Below are positions 5,167-6,939 of a stretch of 6,939 bases of DNA, in pieces. The DNA lies in the NCBI GenBank assembly GCA_902796465.1, contig CADBPK010000209.1, positions 1-6,939 of the forward strand, written 5' to 3'. The stretch's first letter is position 1. The number at the start of each line of letters is the position of its first letter. The stretch is from an uncultured Erysipelotrichaceae bacterium. Its GTDB lineage: Bacteria; Bacillota_I; Bacilli_A; Erysipelotrichales; Erysipelotrichaceae. A program made the position numbers and the translations under genes. The notes beneath the pieces were generated by a model, which saw only the letters and a list, made by a program, of their open reading frames with translations, was not told the origin of the DNA and made no database searches.

Positions 5167-5829
5167 TTATACCGTCAGATACAGCAGGCTCAGGGCGATC
5201 AGGATCTGGCCGGCGTAATACAGGCTGAGGTTGGTGACCCGCAGGATGAATTTCTGTTCGGGACCGAACGTGTTCAGGATCAGGACAATATCCGAGACCA
5301 GGAACAGCAGCGCACCAGCCGTGAAGATGCCCGTGAACATCGACGGTGCCATGAACAGACCGGCAAAAGCACATACATTGAGCAGGACGACGGCACCGAT
5401 ATAGAAGATGCCGAAGATCTTGAACGCTGTCTTTGCCTCGATGCGGGCAAAGATCCATTTCATCAGGAGCGCCGTAAGGATCAGTGCCAATACGAAACAG
5501 ATGATGAAGTTTCCGGCCATCCGCATGATCCCCAGCAGATAGGCGATATGCCCGCTCAGGAATACCAGGATGCCGAGCAGGAAGACCAGCTGGCCTTTTT
5601 CCTGAAAGACATAGCGGAGGTTCAGCAGGACGTCCGCGATACAGCCGAGCAGAAGACCGGCCGTGATCATCTTCGCGGCAGAGGTGCCCGGGGATAATTT
5701 CATTCCCAGCACTACAAAGCACAGCGAAGCCAGTCCCTTCAGCACGACTGCCGGAACATACTTTTCCTGCTTTTCCATGCAGATGAAAGCAGCCATGATA
5801 CAAAGACACAGCGGAATCAGAAAATACAT
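5167..5829 (-). CDS. YhhN/TMEM86-family membrane protein (putative lysoplasmalogenase)
   Basis: This gene encodes 220 aa, almost wholly hydrophobic, with about eight membrane segments. It matches the YhhN family by KGLASLCFVVLGM (31-43), GLLLGCIADVLL (58-69) with Asp66, FLLGILVFLSGHIAYLL (83-99) with His94, AGALLFLVSDIVLILNTFG (171-189) with Asp180, and YYAGQILIALS (204-214). Human TMEM86B and some bacterial members cleave the vinyl-ether bond of lysoplasmalogens; the conserved Asp/His residues are the likely catalytic ones. Many anaerobic Bacillota make plasmalogens, so a role in ether-lipid turnover is plausible but inferred. The start at 5829 is chosen because GGGAGG (5835-5840) lies 5 nt upstream; a GTG at 5853 would add eight polar residues and bury that site inside the gene. 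It is monocistronic with a strong terminator and diverges from thyA. Confidence 0.85.
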   Translation of the reverse strand: MYFLIPLCLCIMAAFICMEKQEKYVPAVVLKGLASLCFVVLGMKLSPGTSAAKMITAGLLLGCIADVLLNLRYVFQEKGQLVFLLGILVFLSGHIAYLLGIMRMAGNFIICFVLALILTALLMKWIFARIEAKTAFKIFGIFYIGAVVLLNVCAFAGLFMAPSMFTGIFTAGALLFLVSDIVLILNTFGPEQKFILRVTNLSLYYAGQILIALSLLYLTV

Positions 5830-5834
5830 AATTG

Positions 5835-5858
5835 CCTCCCGGATGCGCAGCACGCATC
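5835..5858 (-). promoter_or_regulatory. Leader hairpin plus ribosome site of the YhhN-type gene
   Basis: GATGCG (5842-5847) and CGCATC (5853-5858) are perfect 6-bp inverted repeats around a 5-nt loop, ending one base before the GGGAGG ribosome site (5835-5840). In the mRNA this would be a GC-rich stem just upstream of the site. It leaves the site itself free, so it may protect the 5' end rather than block translation. The hairpin contains the alternative GTG codon, another reason to prefer the ATG at 5829. Confidence 0.4.
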
Positions 5859-5883
5859 ATTTCACTGTTTCGTTTCTGTTTTC

Positions 5884-5891
5884 ATTGTATA
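5884..5891 (-). promoter_or_regulatory. Possible -10 of the YhhN-type gene
   Basis: The minus strand reads TATACAAT, containing TACAAT (5/6 to consensus), 55 nt before the start codon at 5829. I find no convincing -35 at 16-18 bp, so this is a weak call. It is the only AT-rich -10-like element between the two divergent genes that faces this way. Confidence 0.3.
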
Positions 5892-5941
5892 TGAAGAACC
5901 CCTGTCCTGCGGGGAAAATGCTTCCGGGAAGTGTGCCTGTC

Positions 5942-5970
5942 TTTTCCTGCCGGCCAAAATCCGATACAAT
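5942..5970 (+). promoter_or_regulatory. Possible thyA promoter
   Basis: TACAAT (5965-5970, 5/6) is a good -10 located 24 nt before the start codon; TTTTCC (5942-5947) is a poor -35 at 17 bp (3/6). Transcription would start near 5977, just before the ribosome site. The small near-palindrome CTTCC-G-GGAAG at 5921-5931 lies upstream of it and has no assigned function. The rest of the 165-nt gap shows nothing else I can support. Confidence 0.35.
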
Positions 5971-5994
5971 GTATAGGACACGGAGGCAGCCGAT

Positions 5995-6939
5995 ATGAGT
6001 AAAGCGGATTTGGAATTTATCAAGATGTGCAGGGATATCCTGGAAAACGGAACGTCCACGGAAGGACAGAAGGTACGTCCCCACTGGCCGGACGGGACGC
6101 CTGCCTATACCATTATGAAATTCTGCGAGATCAACCGGTTTGACCTGCGTGAGGAGTTTCCGATGCTTACACTGCGTAAGACCGGCATCAAGAGCGCTAC
6201 GGATGAAGTACTGTGGATCTGGCAGAAAAAGTCCAACAACATCCATGACCTCGGTCCCCATATCTGGGATGAATGGGCGGATGAAACAGGCTCCATCGGA
6301 AAAGCTTACGGCTACCAGATGGGCGTGAAGCATTCCTGTAAGGATGTCAAGGAAGAAGGCCTTGTGCATGCCTTCCCGGAATACTATGAATTCGCACAGA
6401 ACGAAGACGGCGAAGAGATCTTCCGCGACAAAGAGACCGGCAGAATCGCAGCCGTGAAGAAAAACGGCAGATGGCATATGGACCAGGTGGACAAGGTGAT
6501 CTACGACCTGAAGAACGCCCCGTTCGGACGGCGCATCATGACGACCATCTGGAATCCGGAAGACCTGGATGAGATGAACCTGCAGCCATGCGCCTACAGC
6601 GTTACATTCGTCGTGACGCAGGAAAAAGGCAAGGACAGACTGACCCTGAACATGATCCTGAACCAGCGGTCACAGGACGTGCTCGCGGCATGGGCATGGA
6701 ACACATGCCAGTATGCCGTGCTCCAGCATATGATCGCGCAGGTCTGCGATATGGAAGCCGGTGAATTCGTGCACATCGACGCCAACGCGCATATCTACGC
6801 GCCGCGTCATATCCCGGCAATCGAGGAACTGCTGACGCGTACGCCGCAGCCGGCCCCGGAATTCCGTCTGGATCCGGAGATCAAAGACTTCTACCGTTTT
6901 ACGAAAGACAGCGTATCGCTGATCAATTACCAGGTTGCC
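5995..6939 (+). CDS. thyA: Thymidylate synthase (ThyA), 3' end cut by window
   Basis: This enzyme converts dUMP to dTMP using 5,10-methylenetetrahydrofolate, as a cytoplasmic homodimer. The start ATG follows GGAGG (5982-5986) at 8 nt. The frame is open for 315 codons to the last base; by comparison with other ThyA proteins only a short C-terminal piece is missing. Features are Arg28 as candidate phosphate loop Arg, EFPMLTLRKT (54-63), IWDEWAD (90-96), the partner-subunit arginines R179-R180, catalytic Cys199 in QPCAYS, QRSQD (224-228) with Arg225, Ser226 and Asp228, Asn236 for dUMP recognition, and AHIY (265-268) with His266 and Tyr268. Unusual points: the residue after the catalytic Cys is Ala, where E. 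coli and L. casei have His (PCH); an insert of about 45 residues (roughly 113-160) lies between YGYQMG and MDQVDKVIYDL; and QRSCD and GD-x-H are altered to QRSQD and NAHIY. I believe this is a known clostridial-type ThyA subgroup, so still an active enzyme. Confidence 0.93.
   Translation, partial: MSKADLEFIKMCRDILENGTSTEGQKVRPHWPDGTPAYTIMKFCEINRFDLREEFPMLTLRKTGIKSATDEVLWIWQKKSNNIHDLGPHIWDEWADETGSIGKAYGYQMGVKHSCKDVKEEGLVHAFPEYYEFAQNEDGEEIFRDKETGRIAAVKKNGRWHMDQVDKVIYDLKNAPFGRRIMTTIWNPEDLDEMNLQPCAYSVTFVVTQEKGKDRLTLNMILNQRSQDVLAAWAWNTCQYAVLQHMIAQVCDMEAGEFVHIDANAHIYAPRHIPAIEELLTRTPQPAPEFRLDPEIKDFYRFTKDSVSLINYQVA

Noticed and set aside
4945..5697. 250-codon plus-strand frame rich in Gln, Asp and Arg
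   Set aside because: It is the antisense shadow of hydrophobic codons of the YhhN and CHR genes, with low-complexity composition and crossing a terminator and a promoter.
5830..5853. GTG start for the YhhN-type gene at 5853
   Set aside because: It would lie in the loop of the leader hairpin and put the GGGAGG site inside the coding region; the ATG at 5829 is correctly spaced from it.
5078..5860. 260-codon minus-strand frame overlapping the YhhN-type gene
   Set aside because: It is a frame-shifted shadow of the YhhN gene, His/Pro/Arg-rich with no recognisable domain; the +1 frame has clear family motifs and the ribosome site.
5857..6477. 206-codon minus-strand frame opposite thyA
   Set aside because: It is antisense to a conserved thyA reading frame and has no family signature or ribosome site.

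Overview
The window looks like a chromosomal housekeeping stretch from a Bacillota (Firmicutes) bacterium, probably an anaerobic gut-type clostridial or erysipelotrichial relative. Support comes from strong AGGAGG-type ribosome sites, short intergenic gaps, Rho-independent terminators with clear U-tracts, a ferredoxin-domain aldo/keto reductase, a DegV protein, a pair of short CHR transporters, and a ThyA of the PCAYS type that I associate with clostridia. The family-level assignment is an inference. I see no IS element, phage gene, CRISPR array, tRNA or rRNA.

Layout. (1) 1-594 (+): 3' part of an aldo/keto reductase with a C-terminal two-cluster 4Fe-4S domain. (2) 595-715: gap with a probable extended -10 promoter and repeated TTGTGC half-sites. 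(3) 716-1711 (+): pfkA, ATP-dependent 6-phosphofructokinase, closed by a strong terminator at 1736-1762. (4) 2986-1764 (-): a two-gene unit, a TetR-type regulator followed by a LacA/Maa-type O-acetyltransferase, joined by a TAATG stop/start overlap. (5) 2987-3100: divergent control region with a perfect 8-bp-arm palindrome, a second 6-bp-arm palindrome touching the tetR start, and an extended -10 promoter for the regulator. (6) 3101-3928 (+): a DegV-family fatty-acid-binding protein. (7) 3939-3965: a hairpin terminator shared by converging genes. (8) 5081-3964 (-): two short CHR (chromate transporter family) genes joined by an ATGA overlap, with their own promoter. (9) 5131-5155: a textbook terminator with a GAAA loop, serving the gene upstream. 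(10) 5829-5167 (-): a YhhN/TMEM86-type membrane protein (lysoplasmalogenase family). (11) 5830-5994: divergent intergenic region. (12) 5995 to the window end (+): thyA, thymidylate synthase, 315 codons with no stop reached.

How the genes relate. Most units are independent, each with its own promoter and terminator. pfkA (glycolysis) and thyA (dTMP synthesis) are core metabolism. The most plausible regulated module is the divergent tetR-acetyltransferase / degV locus, where the palindromes are well placed for TetR autoregulation and possibly control of degV. The two CHR proteins almost certainly work together as a heteromeric transporter. I found no clearly undescribed system. The points most worth a second look are the tetR/degV control region, the variant active-site motif and insert of ThyA, and the near-identical terminator stems on both sides of the CHR operon.
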